A stretch of DNA of 64,000 nucleotides from an uncultured Prevotellaceae bacterium (GTDB lineage: Bacteria > Bacteroidota > Bacteroidia > Bacteroidales > Bacteroidaceae), in the NCBI GenBank assembly GCA_947165505.1, contig CAMVAT010000010.1:34357-98356 (forward strand), written 5' to 3'. Below, in pieces: positions 34,271 to 42,814 of the stretch. The position numbers and the translations under genes were made by a program. Positions within the stretch are counted from its first letter, which is position 1, and each line of letters opens with the position of its first letter. The notes below the pieces were generated by a model, which had not been told where the DNA came from, searched no databases, and was given only the letters and a program-made list of their open reading frames with translations.

Positions 34271-36250
34271 TCATCGTTCAATTCTGATGGCTGCTCCCCC
34301 GCTACGGGCCAGGCTCAGCCTGAGCGTGCTCTGGCTGGTCACCATCTCCTGACGGATGGTCATCGGATAGGGATTGGTATCATAGTCAGCCCCCGGGCCA
34401 TCTTCGTAGATCATGGCGCGATACTGCTTTCCGGCATCCAGGAAACTGAGCGGCAGGTCTATCTGTCGGGCCTCCTCGTTGGTGATGCTGCCTACGAACC
34501 AGCGGTCGCCACCACGTTCCTTGCGCACCACGGTGACATACTTCCCTATCTCACCATTGGGCACCAGCGTCTTGCTCCACGTCGTAGGACAGCTCTCGAT
34601 GAAGGTCAACGCTGGCTGGCTTTCATAGTTTTCTATGGCGTCGGCAGCCATCTGCAAGGGGCTGTAGATGACGACGAACTCGGCCAGTTGCTTGGCCAGC
34701 GTGCTGTGGGGGTGGGTACCCTTCACCACCTCAGAGAAGTTGAAGATGGCAGGGGTGAAGTCTGTCGGCCCTGCCAGACAGCGGGTGAAGGGCAGTGTGA
34801 CGGTATGGGCAGGCGGATTGCCTCCCCGACGGTCCCAGGCATTGTATTCCTGGCCGCGCACACCCTCCTGAGTCATCAGGTTGGGCCAGGTGCGCTGGAT
34901 GCCCGTAGGCATGGCTGGCTCATGGTTGTCGATCATGATATGGTACTTGGCGGCACACTCTATTACCTTGCGGTAGTGCCGGATGCCATACTGCGACTTG
35001 GCCAGCTCCTTGCCGTCGAACAGACGGCCCACATAGCCCGTCTTCACGGCACGGATGCCCAGGCGGCTGTACCAGGCAAAGGCAGAGTCCATCTGCTGCT
35101 CCAACAGGCGGGTGTTGCCCCAGGTCTCGGTGTGGCCGATGAAGCGCACACCCTTCGACAGGGCATAGCGGCACACCTCCTCAATGTCGAAATCGGGATA
35201 GGCTTTCAAATAAGTAATCTGTTCGCCCTCGCCCCAGCCGGGATTCCACCCTTCGGCCAGCACGCCACTGAAACCATGACGGGCAGCGAAGTCGATATAC
35301 CTTTTGACGTTACCTGTGGTCGCTCCGTGCGAGGGACCCATCTCCCAGGTGTTCTGCTTCTTGTGGATGCTCCACCATATACCGATGTAACGGCCTGGCT
35401 CAATCCACGAGGTGTCGTCGATGCGCGACGGCTCATTCAGGTTCAGCATCACGCGGTTGGTCATCAGCTCTCCTGCTGTCCTACCTATTATTATAGTGCG
35501 CCAGGGGGTCTTTGTCTCACCCTCACAATATACTTTCACACCGTTCTGCCAGGGCGACAGGGCAGTGCGCAGCTTTACGGCGGTAGCTGATGGGCGTGGG
35601 GTCAGGTTGATGCTGGCATAATCGTCAAGTGCTGCTTCGTGAATAGCCAGAAACAAGTCTTTTTCATACTCAATCGTGAGCGGTGTGCAGACGGTGTCCT
35701 TCCGGCTCAGCAGGTCGGGGGTATAGATGCCTTCGAAATACTCCGTCCGGTTGGTGGGAATCGACCAAGCCACGGCGTCGTGCGCCAGGGTTATCTCGGT
35801 CGATTCGTCCTGAATATAATACTTTTCACCTTGATTGCGATGCAAAATGTATCGGAAACCGATGCCGTCGTTGAACACGCGGAATACGACACTCATCTCA
35901 CGCTTCACTGCAGCACGCTCCTCGAAGCGCACGGTCAGCTCATGATAATGATTGCGCACGCTGTCTTCTTCGCCCCAGGGCTGGTGCCAGGTCTCATCCT
36001 TTGAATCCGTGCTGTGACAGAGCATTTTGACATTCCCGCCCAGCAGGCCGTCGCTCAGCTGAAAACCCAGAAGCGAGGGCGTGACGATGCACTGGCCCTG
36101 ACGGCTGACGGTGTAGTAAGGCTTGTTGGCCTTCACACCGACGGCTACCGTCACGGTGCCGTCGGGTGAACTAACCAAAACATCCTTTGCGCTAACCGGC
36201 GCAAAGAACAAAATGCTAACCACAAATAAACTTACTACTAACTGATGCAT
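34271..36250 (-). CDS. susB: GH97 alpha-glucosidase (SusB-like)
   Basis: 659 residues with a signal peptide (VVSLFVVSILFFAPVSA). An N-terminal beta-sandwich (about 25-270) is followed by a barrel with WWSIHKKQNTWEMGPSHGAT, GFSGVLAEGWNPGWGEGE, AVKTGYVGRLFDG and DNHEPAMPTGIQRT. GH97 has retaining and inverting branches. The VKTGYVG segment has no Asp at the position I expect for the retaining nucleophile, so this copy fits the inverting SusB branch (family knowledge, moderate certainty). It would degrade maltooligosaccharides to glucose in the periplasm. First gene of the minus-strand sus operon, divergent from susR. Confidence 0.93.
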   Translation of the reverse strand: MHQLVVSLFVVSILFFAPVSAKDVLVSSPDGTVTVAVGVKANKPYYTVSRQGQCIVTPSLLGFQLSDGLLGGNVKMLCHSTDSKDETWHQPWGEEDSVRNHYHELTVRFEERAAVKREMSVVFRVFNDGIGFRYILHRNQGEKYYIQDESTEITLAHDAVAWSIPTNRTEYFEGIYTPDLLSRKDTVCTPLTIEYEKDLFLAIHEAALDDYASINLTPRPSATAVKLRTALSPWQNGVKVYCEGETKTPWRTIIIGRTAGELMTNRVMLNLNEPSRIDDTSWIEPGRYIGIWWSIHKKQNTWEMGPSHGATTGNVKRYIDFAARHGFSGVLAEGWNPGWGEGEQITYLKAYPDFDIEEVCRYALSKGVRFIGHTETWGNTRLLEQQMDSAFAWYSRLGIRAVKTGYVGRLFDGKELAKSQYGIRHYRKVIECAAKYHIMIDNHEPAMPTGIQRTWPNLMTQEGVRGQEYNAWDRRGGNPPAHTVTLPFTRCLAGPTDFTPAIFNFSEVVKGTHPHSTLAKQLAEFVVIYSPLQMAADAIENYESQPALTFIESCPTTWSKTLVPNGEIGKYVTVVRKERGGDRWFVGSITNEEARQIDLPLSFLDAGKQYRAMIYEDGPGADYDTNPYPMTIRQEMVTSQSTLRLSLARSGGAAIRIER

Positions 36251-36252
36251 GA

Positions 36253-36378
36253 TGTAACAATCTTTTTTAGTTACTGATTTCTGGTGCTAAGGTAGAGCGT
36301 AATCAGACCCAATCCAAGCACAACAAGAAAAAATCAAAGTCCCATAAAATGAAAAGCTCTGATATTAAGATTGTTACA
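36253..36378. promoter_or_regulatory. Candidate SusR operator pair in the susR-susB divergent region
   Basis: TGTAACAATCTT (36253-36264) recurs in perfect inverted form as AAGATTGTTACA (36367-36378). The copies are 102 bases apart, one near the susB start and one between the two promoters. Such a spaced pair between a regulator and its target operon suggests binding sites; this is inference. Confidence 0.45.
36287..36317 (-). promoter_or_regulatory. Weak promoter for the sus operon
   Basis: On the minus strand TTGG (36314-36317), 19 bases, TACCTTAG (36287-36294). Each box is one base off the consensus, which would suit an activator-dependent promoter. It lies about 40 bases before the susB ATG. 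Confidence 0.45.
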
Positions 36379-36444
36379 AAAAATGAACAGGGCAAAAATC
36401 TAATTATTTTCAATCCATTTTAACCCATGTACGGGCTTTGATGT

Positions 36445-36475
36445 TTTGTCGTTTAGAGAATAATGGCTATCTTTG
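36445..36475 (+). promoter_or_regulatory. Consensus promoter for susR
   Basis: TTTG (36445-36448), 19 bases, TATCTTTG (36468-36475). It lies inside an upstream extension of the reading frame and therefore argues for the ATG at 36510 as the real start. Confidence 0.8.
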
Positions 36476-36509
36476 CACCAGCATCGTACGGACAATAACA
36501 GAACAAGAA

Positions 36510-38171
36510 ATGGTGAAAAGAAAAATCCTCTGGCTTCTCTGGGCCTGCATGACAGCCGGCACCGCATGCGCACAGTCAGCGACAGCCTCGCTCAGCAGCC
36601 TCTATCACACACTGGATAGCCTGATAGAGCGCCACGACGACATCGTGGCCGCCAAAGAGGCGCAAATCAAGTCGCTCGTCAGCGGCTGGCGCGGGATGCA
36701 GCTTACCCCAGAACAAGAGTACGACATGAACTTGCGACTCTATGACGAGTACCTGGCATTCCGCTTCGACTCAGCCTACGCCTACATCCATCGCAACATG
36801 CTGAGCCCGTTGACACAGAGCGATCCTGACCGAAGGGCTGTCACTGCCATCCGCATGGCACACATACTGGCTGTGTCGGGCATCTTCAACAACGCTCGCC
36901 TGCTGTTGGATAGCATCCCCCTCGCACAAGTGTCTAACGAGGCCCGTGTGGCGTATTACAACCAACAGGCCGAGTTGAACCTCTATCGTTCGGAGATGGC
37001 GCAGTACACACCGTATTCTATTGAATATATCGACAGCGCACAATATTATCGCCAGTTGCTGTTGCAGGTGGCCCCCAAGGAGTCGTTCGAATACGTGCTC
37101 AACCGGGCTGCCTATACCTGCGAACAGGGTGGGGTGGAGGAGGCTATCCGTCAGCTGGAGCCGTATCTGTCTGGCTTGCAACCTGGCGACCGGCAGTATA
37201 GCATCGTGGCCAGCACACTGGCCTACTTCTACTGGAAAAACAACAATCTACAGCAGCGCGAGCGCTACCTGCTACTGTCAGCCATCAGCGACCTGCGCGG
37301 GGCCATTCTGGAAAACAATGCCCTGCGCGAACTGGCCACCATCCTCATGGAGCGCGGCGAGCATGAGAAGGCCTACCGCTACCTGTCGCGAGCCAGTAAT
37401 GATGCACGGGAATATGGCAGCCGCCTGCGTAGCATGCAGGTGGCACGTATGTCGCCCCTCATTGCCAAGGCATACGACATAGAGCGCGAAAGGGCACAGC
37501 AACGTACCAGCCGACTGCTCTTTGCCGTGACCGCAATAGCCGTGCTGCTGTTGTGCACCATCGGCTATACGCTGTCGCTCATCAAAAAGCGCCGCAAAGA
37601 CAATGAAAAAATCAGCAGGATGAACGATGAACTGTCCCGTCAGAATGCAGAGCTCTCAGAACTCACCTCCCACCTCTCGCTGCTCACCTCGGAAATGAAG
37701 GAGGCCAACCGCATCAAGGATGAGTACATTGGCCGTTTCCTGGAACTGAGCAGCAACCTGATACACCGTGGCGAGCTACGGCTGAAACTGTTCAATCGCT
37801 TGGCGCGCGACCACAAACTGGAAGACCTCTATGCTGAACTGAAGAGTCCAAAGGGCATCAACGAGAGCATACGCATCTTCCATCAGAACTTCGACACGGC
37901 CTTCCTCAACATCTACCCCAACTTCATCGAAGAGGTGAACAGGCTGATGACAGACGACAATCAGTTTGAAGTGTCCTCTGACTCGGCACGCCTGACAACC
38001 GAACTGCGCGTGCTGGCTCTCATCCGGCTGGGCATCAGCGACAACCAGAAGATTGCCGGCATCCTCCGCTCCAGCCTGACCACCATCTACACCTACCGCT
38101 CAAAACTGAAATCACGGGCCAAAAGCAAAGAAACTTTCGAGGACGACATCAGGAAAATTGCTACCTATTAG
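36510..38171 (+). CDS. susR: SusR-like membrane regulator of starch utilisation
   Basis: 553 residues from the ATG at 36510. The frame is open back to 36438, but the promoter at 36445-36475 excludes that start. Signal or anchor (LLWACMTAGTACAQS), a TPR-like periplasmic region (about 25-340), one transmembrane helix (about 349-370; LLFAVTAIAVLLLCTIGYTL), a coiled coil (about 375-410), and a C-terminal cytoplasmic DNA-binding region. The latter contains LRVLALIRLGISDNQKIAGI and LTTIYTYRSKLKSRAK, LuxR-like in form. This is the DUF6377/SusR architecture, which in B. thetaiotaomicron activates sus genes on sensing maltose. Divergent from susB, convergent with the DUF3791 gene (6-base gap). Confidence 0.88.
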   Translation: MVKRKILWLLWACMTAGTACAQSATASLSSLYHTLDSLIERHDDIVAAKEAQIKSLVSGWRGMQLTPEQEYDMNLRLYDEYLAFRFDSAYAYIHRNMLSPLTQSDPDRRAVTAIRMAHILAVSGIFNNARLLLDSIPLAQVSNEARVAYYNQQAELNLYRSEMAQYTPYSIEYIDSAQYYRQLLLQVAPKESFEYVLNRAAYTCEQGGVEEAIRQLEPYLSGLQPGDRQYSIVASTLAYFYWKNNNLQQRERYLLLSAISDLRGAILENNALRELATILMERGEHEKAYRYLSRASNDAREYGSRLRSMQVARMSPLIAKAYDIERERAQQRTSRLLFAVTAIAVLLLCTIGYTLSLIKKRRKDNEKISRMNDELSRQNAELSELTSHLSLLTSEMKEANRIKDEYIGRFLELSSNLIHRGELRLKLFNRLARDHKLEDLYAELKSPKGINESIRIFHQNFDTAFLNIYPNFIEEVNRLMTDDNQFEVSSDSARLTTELRVLALIRLGISDNQKIAGILRSSLTTIYTYRSKLKSRAKSKETFEDDIRKIATY

Positions 38172-38177
38172 CTTTTT

Positions 38178-38468
38178 CTAATTGCTCGCTTTCTCCTGAT
38201 ATTCCATCATCAGCTCGTCGGCCAGATACTCGTCGCTGCGGCAATGCATGTCGGCCACCCCCTCGCCCCTTTCCCTTAGCACCTCTGTCAGCTCCTCCAC
38301 AAGATAGTCCTTGCTGAATGTGTGCAGCACATCATAGCAAGGCACTATGTAGTCGTTCAATACTCCCGACGACCTCAGCGCACCATACACTTGAGACGCA
38401 CTCTTTCCGAGCGAATCCGATAGGCTGCCCACGCAGAATGTGATGAAATCCAAATGCTCCGTTCTCAT
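38178..38468 (-). CDS. DUF3791-like small protein
   Basis: 96 residues: LDFITFCVGSLSDSLGKSASQVYGAL...LNDYIVPCYDVLHTFSKDYLVEEL matches DUF3791. Members often sit beside DUF3990 genes; no such partner is present here. A -7-like box reading TAAATTTG on the minus strand (38489-38496) lies 21 bases upstream of the ATG. Function unknown. The convergent end is only 6 bases from susR. Confidence 0.75.
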   Translation of the reverse strand: MRTEHLDFITFCVGSLSDSLGKSASQVYGALRSSGVLNDYIVPCYDVLHTFSKDYLVEELTEVLRERGEGVADMHCRSDEYLADELMMEYQEKASN

Positions 38469-38623
38469 GCTTCATTCGCTTTTGGGCACAAATTTACAAA
38501 ACTTTTTCCAAATAGCATTCTTTTAGTATGGAAATCTTCGGGAAGAAACAAAAAGACCAAGACCACCGTAGGCTGTAAGTCTTTCTTCTGTCCAGAAGGC
38601 ATAGGGTGCTTTACTCTTGTAGT

Positions 38624-38760
38624 TTATTTCATCACCACCTTCACGCTCCGTCCGCCTGTCTTCACGATGGCGATGCTGCCCGCAGGCATGTTGGTGCTCA
38701 CAACGGCCTGTCCGCCCTGGCCTACACCCACTCCAGCTTTCCCCCCGTCGTTTCCCAGAA
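38624..38760 (-). pseudogene. Orphan sorting-tail fragment, family 2 (copy B)
   Basis: On the minus strand the frame reads VFLLGNDGGKAGVGVGQGG, then QAVVSTNMPAGSIAIVKT, then GGRSVKVVMK and a TAA stop (38624-38626). It resembles the end of a secreted protein, but no body precedes it: the VanW stop at 38770 is in another frame. Bases 38646-38714 nearly duplicate 24053-24121. The remaining 38469-38623 bases hold only the upstream region of the DUF3791 gene. Confidence 0.6.
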
Positions 38761-38769
38761 GAAATACCC

Positions 38770-39603
38770 TTACGGCTGTTCTCCTGTCTTTTGGATGAGA
38801 GAGGGCGGACAGTCGTACATGACGCGGGCGTGGTTGGTGCGGATGAGCTGGCTGTCAACCACACGGCCGGTTTTCGGGTCTATCGTGTCGCGTATCACCT
38901 GCCCGTTGCGATACACCACTCCGTCTTCACGTGTGAAATGCTCATTTTTGGCATGAATATGAAAAGTGTGAGGCTGTTTCTCGGTTGCTCGCAGTTCACC
39001 GCATAAATACTCGTCATCTACAGCGAGGCGTAGCTGATAGTCGATGGCCGTGTCGTTGCGGAAACGGTAGTCGAGATAGTTGTATGAGATGCTGGTGCCC
39101 GTGCCGAAAGGTATCTGCCGTCCGAAGTCGGGGAAGAGGTCCAAACCGTCGTGGTGATGGTGCTCGGTGATGGTCAGGTCGCTGTGCAGCACCATCCAAT
39201 GGATGAGGTTGGAGAGTTGGCACATGCCGCCGCCGATGCCTTTCGAGGGTTGTCCTTTAGCGATGACCAATCCCTCTTTGTACCCCTTGCGCTTTGTGGT
39301 GCGTCCTACCATCTTCCATAGTGAGAAGGTCTCGCCAGGATGTATGATTACACCGTCGATATGCTTCACCGCCAAAGCCAGATTCGTGGCTTTGTTCTCT
39401 TGCAGTTGCATATCCACATTGCCCAGTCGTCGGCGTATGAGCGACTTATGGTTATAAATGGCCACGGGCAGCGGTGCCTCTGTCCGCTGGCGGGCGAATA
39501 CCGTCTTCCCGAAGAGGTCCTTCAGGTGTCGTGTCATAATCCCTTTCTCTATCGAGAGGCGATAGGTGAAAGGCGAAATCTCACAAAACAGTTTTCTCTG
39601 CAT
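38770..39603 (-). CDS. VanW family protein
   Basis: 277 residues without a clear signal peptide. The conserved VanW core is present: VIIHPGETFSLWKMVGR, GGGMCQLSNLIHWMVLHSDL, TEHHHHDGLDLFPDFGRQIPFGTG and ISYNYLDYRF. VanW domains are common in Gram-positive surface proteins and vancomycin clusters, but no function is established; single-domain forms like this occur in Bacteroidetes. No resistance genes are nearby, so no link with vancomycin is implied. A TATATTTG -7 box on the minus strand lies at 39633-39640. Confidence 0.85.
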   Translation of the reverse strand: MQRKLFCEISPFTYRLSIEKGIMTRHLKDLFGKTVFARQRTEAPLPVAIYNHKSLIRRRLGNVDMQLQENKATNLALAVKHIDGVIIHPGETFSLWKMVGRTTKRKGYKEGLVIAKGQPSKGIGGGMCQLSNLIHWMVLHSDLTITEHHHHDGLDLFPDFGRQIPFGTGTSISYNYLDYRFRNDTAIDYQLRLAVDDEYLCGELRATEKQPHTFHIHAKNEHFTREDGVVYRNGQVIRDTIDPKTGRVVDSQLIRTNHARVMYDCPPSLIQKTGEQP

Positions 39604-39678
39604 ATTGCGTGTTTATTACTTGTTTTCTGGTGCAAATATACTCTTTTTTTGCCAAACTACATGCATTGCCACCTATGT

Positions 39679-40053
39679 TTATGCGGCCAATTGCCAAATC
39701 ACTACCACTACCAGTTGGTGGAGCAGTTGGTCAAATCCGTATAGCATCCAGTAGGGCTTGCGCCGGCTGTCCGACAAATACGGGCGGCAGATGGATATTC
39801 GCGCCTTTGATACGTCTATGACAAAATGTGAGACAAGTTCTATCGCCGTCAACGCCAGCAGCCATTTCCATCCAACACCATAGACACACAGGCACACACC
39901 CATCAATACCGCGTGAACGGACGCATGAAGCGCTATCGGCCAGAGACGCCTGCCGTCTGCCTTCGCCCGAATCATCACGGGCATCGTCAGACAAAAGTCA
40001 GCCAAGTAATGACAGACCAAAAGAGCAATTAACAACAAAGTAGCACTCGTCAT
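39679..40053 (-). CDS. DUF3307 membrane protein
   Basis: 124 residues with four predicted hydrophobic helices. The opening LLLIALLVCHYLADFCLTMPVM and the IALHASVHAVLMG and ELVSHFVIDVSKARI segments match DUF3307 proteins, integral inner-membrane proteins of unknown role. His residues recur in the helices (CHYLAD, LHASVHA, SHFVID). It is on the same strand as vanW, 75 bases upstream. Confidence 0.8.
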   Translation of the reverse strand: MTSATLLLIALLVCHYLADFCLTMPVMIRAKADGRRLWPIALHASVHAVLMGVCLCVYGVGWKWLLALTAIELVSHFVIDVSKARISICRPYLSDSRRKPYWMLYGFDQLLHQLVVVVIWQLAA

Positions 40054-40119
40054 GTCAATATCCAGGTTTAGAGTTGAATCTTTGCGTGCCTTTCAAACAA
40101 TTTGCCCACTTGCAATAAT

Positions 40120-40154
40120 GATGCAAGGGGGTTGACCGGCAAACCCCTTGCGTC
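40120..40154 (-). terminator. Hairpin downstream of glgP
   Basis: GATGCAAGGGG (40120-40130) pairs with CCCCTTGCGTC (40144-40154) with one GU pair, 28 bases after the phosphorylase stop. There is no T run, so it may terminate or stabilise the transcript. Confidence 0.5.
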
Positions 40155-40181
40155 ATCATCGTAGCAATGGAAATGATATCG

Positions 40182-42758
40182 TCATGACTTACATTCCGGA
40201 AGCTCCAGCCACTTGATGTAACAGAAGTCCTGACGGTGAGGCAGATACTCACTCTTCGGATACATGCGGATGGCACTCCTGTAATGTCCGGCCTGCTGGG
40301 GAGATAGCATCACCTCAAAGATGTGGTTGTTGCCCTCGCGGCCGGTCATCTTCAACGGCTCTACCGAGAAGACGTGCTCCTCGCCGTTCTTGTCGGTATA
40401 TACGTTGACCTTCTCCAGGCCTACGGCATCGTCAAGACCCTGCTCGTCGATGACATACTTGATGGCGTACTTCTGACCTGACTCGCCGCCAGTAGCGGGG
40501 AAGTCCCATTCGCAACTCACCACACGGATGGCATCCCAGCGCTCGGCCACGGCCTCTTTCCACTGGGCGATTTCCTTCGCCAGGCGGTTGTCGTCTTTCG
40601 AGAGAGCCTTGAACCTCTTGGCCATCTTCACGTAGAACTTGCTGTAATAGTCGTCGAGCTGGCGCTTCATCGTGTAGTGCGGGGCTATCTGGGCGATGGA
40701 GTTCTTGATGACCTTGATCCATCCCTTTGAGATGCCTTTCTTGTCCTTGTTGTAATACAGGGGAACGATCTCGTTTTCCAGCAGACTGTAGATGGTGGCG
40801 GCATCGAGCTGGTCTTGATAGCCTTGGTTCTGATAGGTGCGCTTCTCGGTGAGTGCCCATCCTGCGCCCTCGCGGTAGCCTTCCAACCACCAGCCGTCTT
40901 TCACGCTCAGGTTCACCACGCCGTTCATCTCGGCTTTCTCGCCCGAGGTGCCCGAGGCCTCCATGGGACGCGTGGGCGTGTTCATCCAGATATCCACACC
41001 CGACACCAGACGGCGGGCCAACAAGAAGTCGTAATCCTCTACGAAGATAATCTTACCCTGGAACTCGGGGCGCTGGCTGATCTCGTATATCTGCTTGATG
41101 AGACCCTGCCCGGCTCCGTCGGCGGGGTGGGCTTTGCCGGCGAAGAGGAAGATGACGGGACGCTCGGGGTCGTTCACAATCTTCGACAGACGTGCAAGGT
41201 CGGTAAACAACAGGTGGGCGCGCTTGTAGGTGGCAAAGCGGCGGCAGAAACCGATGACCAGGGCGTTGGGCTTGAAGCCTTCCAACAGTCTGACCACGCG
41301 CTGCGGGTCGCCTTGGTTCTTCAGCCATGTCTCTTTATACTGTTGCGCCACATAGTCGAACAACTTCTGTTTCAGCGTCTTTCTCACGGCCCAGATCTCT
41401 TCGTCGGGGCAGTCGTAGATGCCGTGCCAGATCTCTTCGTTCGACTGGTCGCTCATGTGCTTCGCATCGAAATACTTGGCGTAGATCTTGCGCCACTCCG
41501 TGGCACACCAAGTGGGGAAGTGGACACCGTTGGTGACGTAGCCCACATGGTTCTCCTCGGGATAGTAACCGGCCCAGATGTTGGCGAACATCTTCTGGCT
41601 CACCTTACCGTGCAGCATCGATACGCCGTTTACCTCCTGACAGGTGTTGCAGGCGAAGGTGCTCATGCAGAATTTCTCGCTGTGGTCGTCCGGGTTGGTG
41701 CGTCCCATGCCGATAAACTCGTCCCAGGTGATGCCGAGCTTGGCGGGGTAGTTGCCCATGTATTTGCCAAACAGACCTTCGTCGAAGTAGTCGTGGCCGG
41801 CGGGCACGGGGGTGTGCACGGTGTAGAGCGACGAGGCACGCACCAGTTCCATGGCCTGGTTGAACGTCAGACCCTCGTCGATGTAGTCGCACAGACGCTG
41901 CAGGTTGCAGAGGGCGGCATGACCCTCGTTGCAGTGGTAGATGTCTTTCTTGATGCCGAGTTTCTTGAGCAGCAGCGTGCCGCCGATGCCGAGCAGTATC
42001 TCCTGCTTCAGGCGGTTCTCCCATTCGCCGCCGTAGAGGGCATGGGTGATGGGCTTGTCAAACTCAGAGTTCATCTCGTTGTCGGTGTCCAGCAGGTAGA
42101 GCTTCACGCGTCCTACGTTCACGCGCCACACGTAGGCGTGCACCTGATAGTTGTTGTAGGGCACGTCGATGACCAGGGGGTTGCCCTCGTTGTCAAGCTG
42201 GCGCTCGATGGGCAGGGTGCCGAAATTCTGCGCCTCATAGTTGGCTATCTGCTGTCCGTCCATGGCCAGACTCTGTGTGAAGTAGCCGAAGCGGTAAAGG
42301 AAACCGACGGCACACATATCTACATTCGAGTCGCTGGCCTCTTTCACGTAGTCGCCGGCCAGCATGCCCAGACCGCCGCTGTATATCTTCAGGGCCGAGT
42401 GCATGCCATACTCCATGCAGAAATAGGCCACCGACGGACGGCTCTTGTCGGGCTCCACGCTCATGTATTCGCGAAAGAGGGCATACACCTCGTTGATGCG
42501 CTTCATCAGCGCCTTGTCTTTCACGATTTCTGCCTTGCGGCTGTGGGTCAGCCGTTCCAACAGCAGCACCGGATTGTGCTTCACGTCGTGATAGATTTCC
42601 GGGTCAAGGTCACGAAACAGGTCGCGTGCCTCGTAGTTCCAAACCCACCACAGGTTATGGGCTATCTCGTCCAAACACTTCAGTTCTTCTGGCAGTGTGG
42701 CCTTCACGGTCAGCACCTTCCACTGTGGGTCATTTGCATAGTCTGATCTGATTCTCAT
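40182..42758 (-). CDS. glgP: Alpha-glucan (glycogen/maltodextrin) phosphorylase, GT35
   Basis: 858 residues, cytoplasmic (no signal). N-terminal [20 protein letters not shown] is typical of the T. maritima-type alpha-glucan phosphorylases. [25 protein letters not shown] and the PLP-lysine region [14 protein letters not shown] (Lys near 606) followed by [10 protein letters not shown] are intact. The final 100 residues form an extra beta domain. It releases glucose-1-phosphate from glucans, so it may process sugars from the nearby sus system as well as glycogen. No adjacent glycogen genes are in the window. Confidence 0.95.
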   Translation of the reverse strand: MRIRSDYANDPQWKVLTVKATLPEELKCLDEIAHNLWWVWNYEARDLFRDLDPEIYHDVKHNPVLLLERLTHSRKAEIVKDKALMKRINEVYALFREYMSVEPDKSRPSVAYFCMEYGMHSALKIYSGGLGMLAGDYVKEASDSNVDMCAVGFLYRFGYFTQSLAMDGQQIANYEAQNFGTLPIERQLDNEGNPLVIDVPYNNYQVHAYVWRVNVGRVKLYLLDTDNEMNSEFDKPITHALYGGEWENRLKQEILLGIGGTLLLKKLGIKKDIYHCNEGHAALCNLQRLCDYIDEGLTFNQAMELVRASSLYTVHTPVPAGHDYFDEGLFGKYMGNYPAKLGITWDEFIGMGRTNPDDHSEKFCMSTFACNTCQEVNGVSMLHGKVSQKMFANIWAGYYPEENHVGYVTNGVHFPTWCATEWRKIYAKYFDAKHMSDQSNEEIWHGIYDCPDEEIWAVRKTLKQKLFDYVAQQYKETWLKNQGDPQRVVRLLEGFKPNALVIGFCRRFATYKRAHLLFTDLARLSKIVNDPERPVIFLFAGKAHPADGAGQGLIKQIYEISQRPEFQGKIIFVEDYDFLLARRLVSGVDIWMNTPTRPMEASGTSGEKAEMNGVVNLSVKDGWWLEGYREGAGWALTEKRTYQNQGYQDQLDAATIYSLLENEIVPLYYNKDKKGISKGWIKVIKNSIAQIAPHYTMKRQLDDYYSKFYVKMAKRFKALSKDDNRLAKEIAQWKEAVAERWDAIRVVSCEWDFPATGGESGQKYAIKYVIDEQGLDDAVGLEKVNVYTDKNGEEHVFSVEPLKMTGREGNNHIFEVMLSPQQAGHYRSAIRMYPKSEYLPHRQDFCYIKWLELPECKS

Positions 42759-42814
42759 AATTGTTTATTGATTGTGATGATATGAATAATTCACTTCTTT
42801 AACGCCTCAAGACA

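Noticed and set aside
36438..36509. Longer susR start at 36438
   Set aside because: A consensus promoter lies inside this extension, and the signal sequence begins at the ATG at 36510.
38770..39603. Vancomycin resistance role for the VanW protein
   Set aside because: No vanR/S/H/A/X-like genes nearby; VanW domains are widespread outside resistance clusters.
40815..42746. 643-codon open frame antisense to glgP
   Set aside because: No recognisable domain; the opposite strand encodes an intact GT35 phosphorylase.
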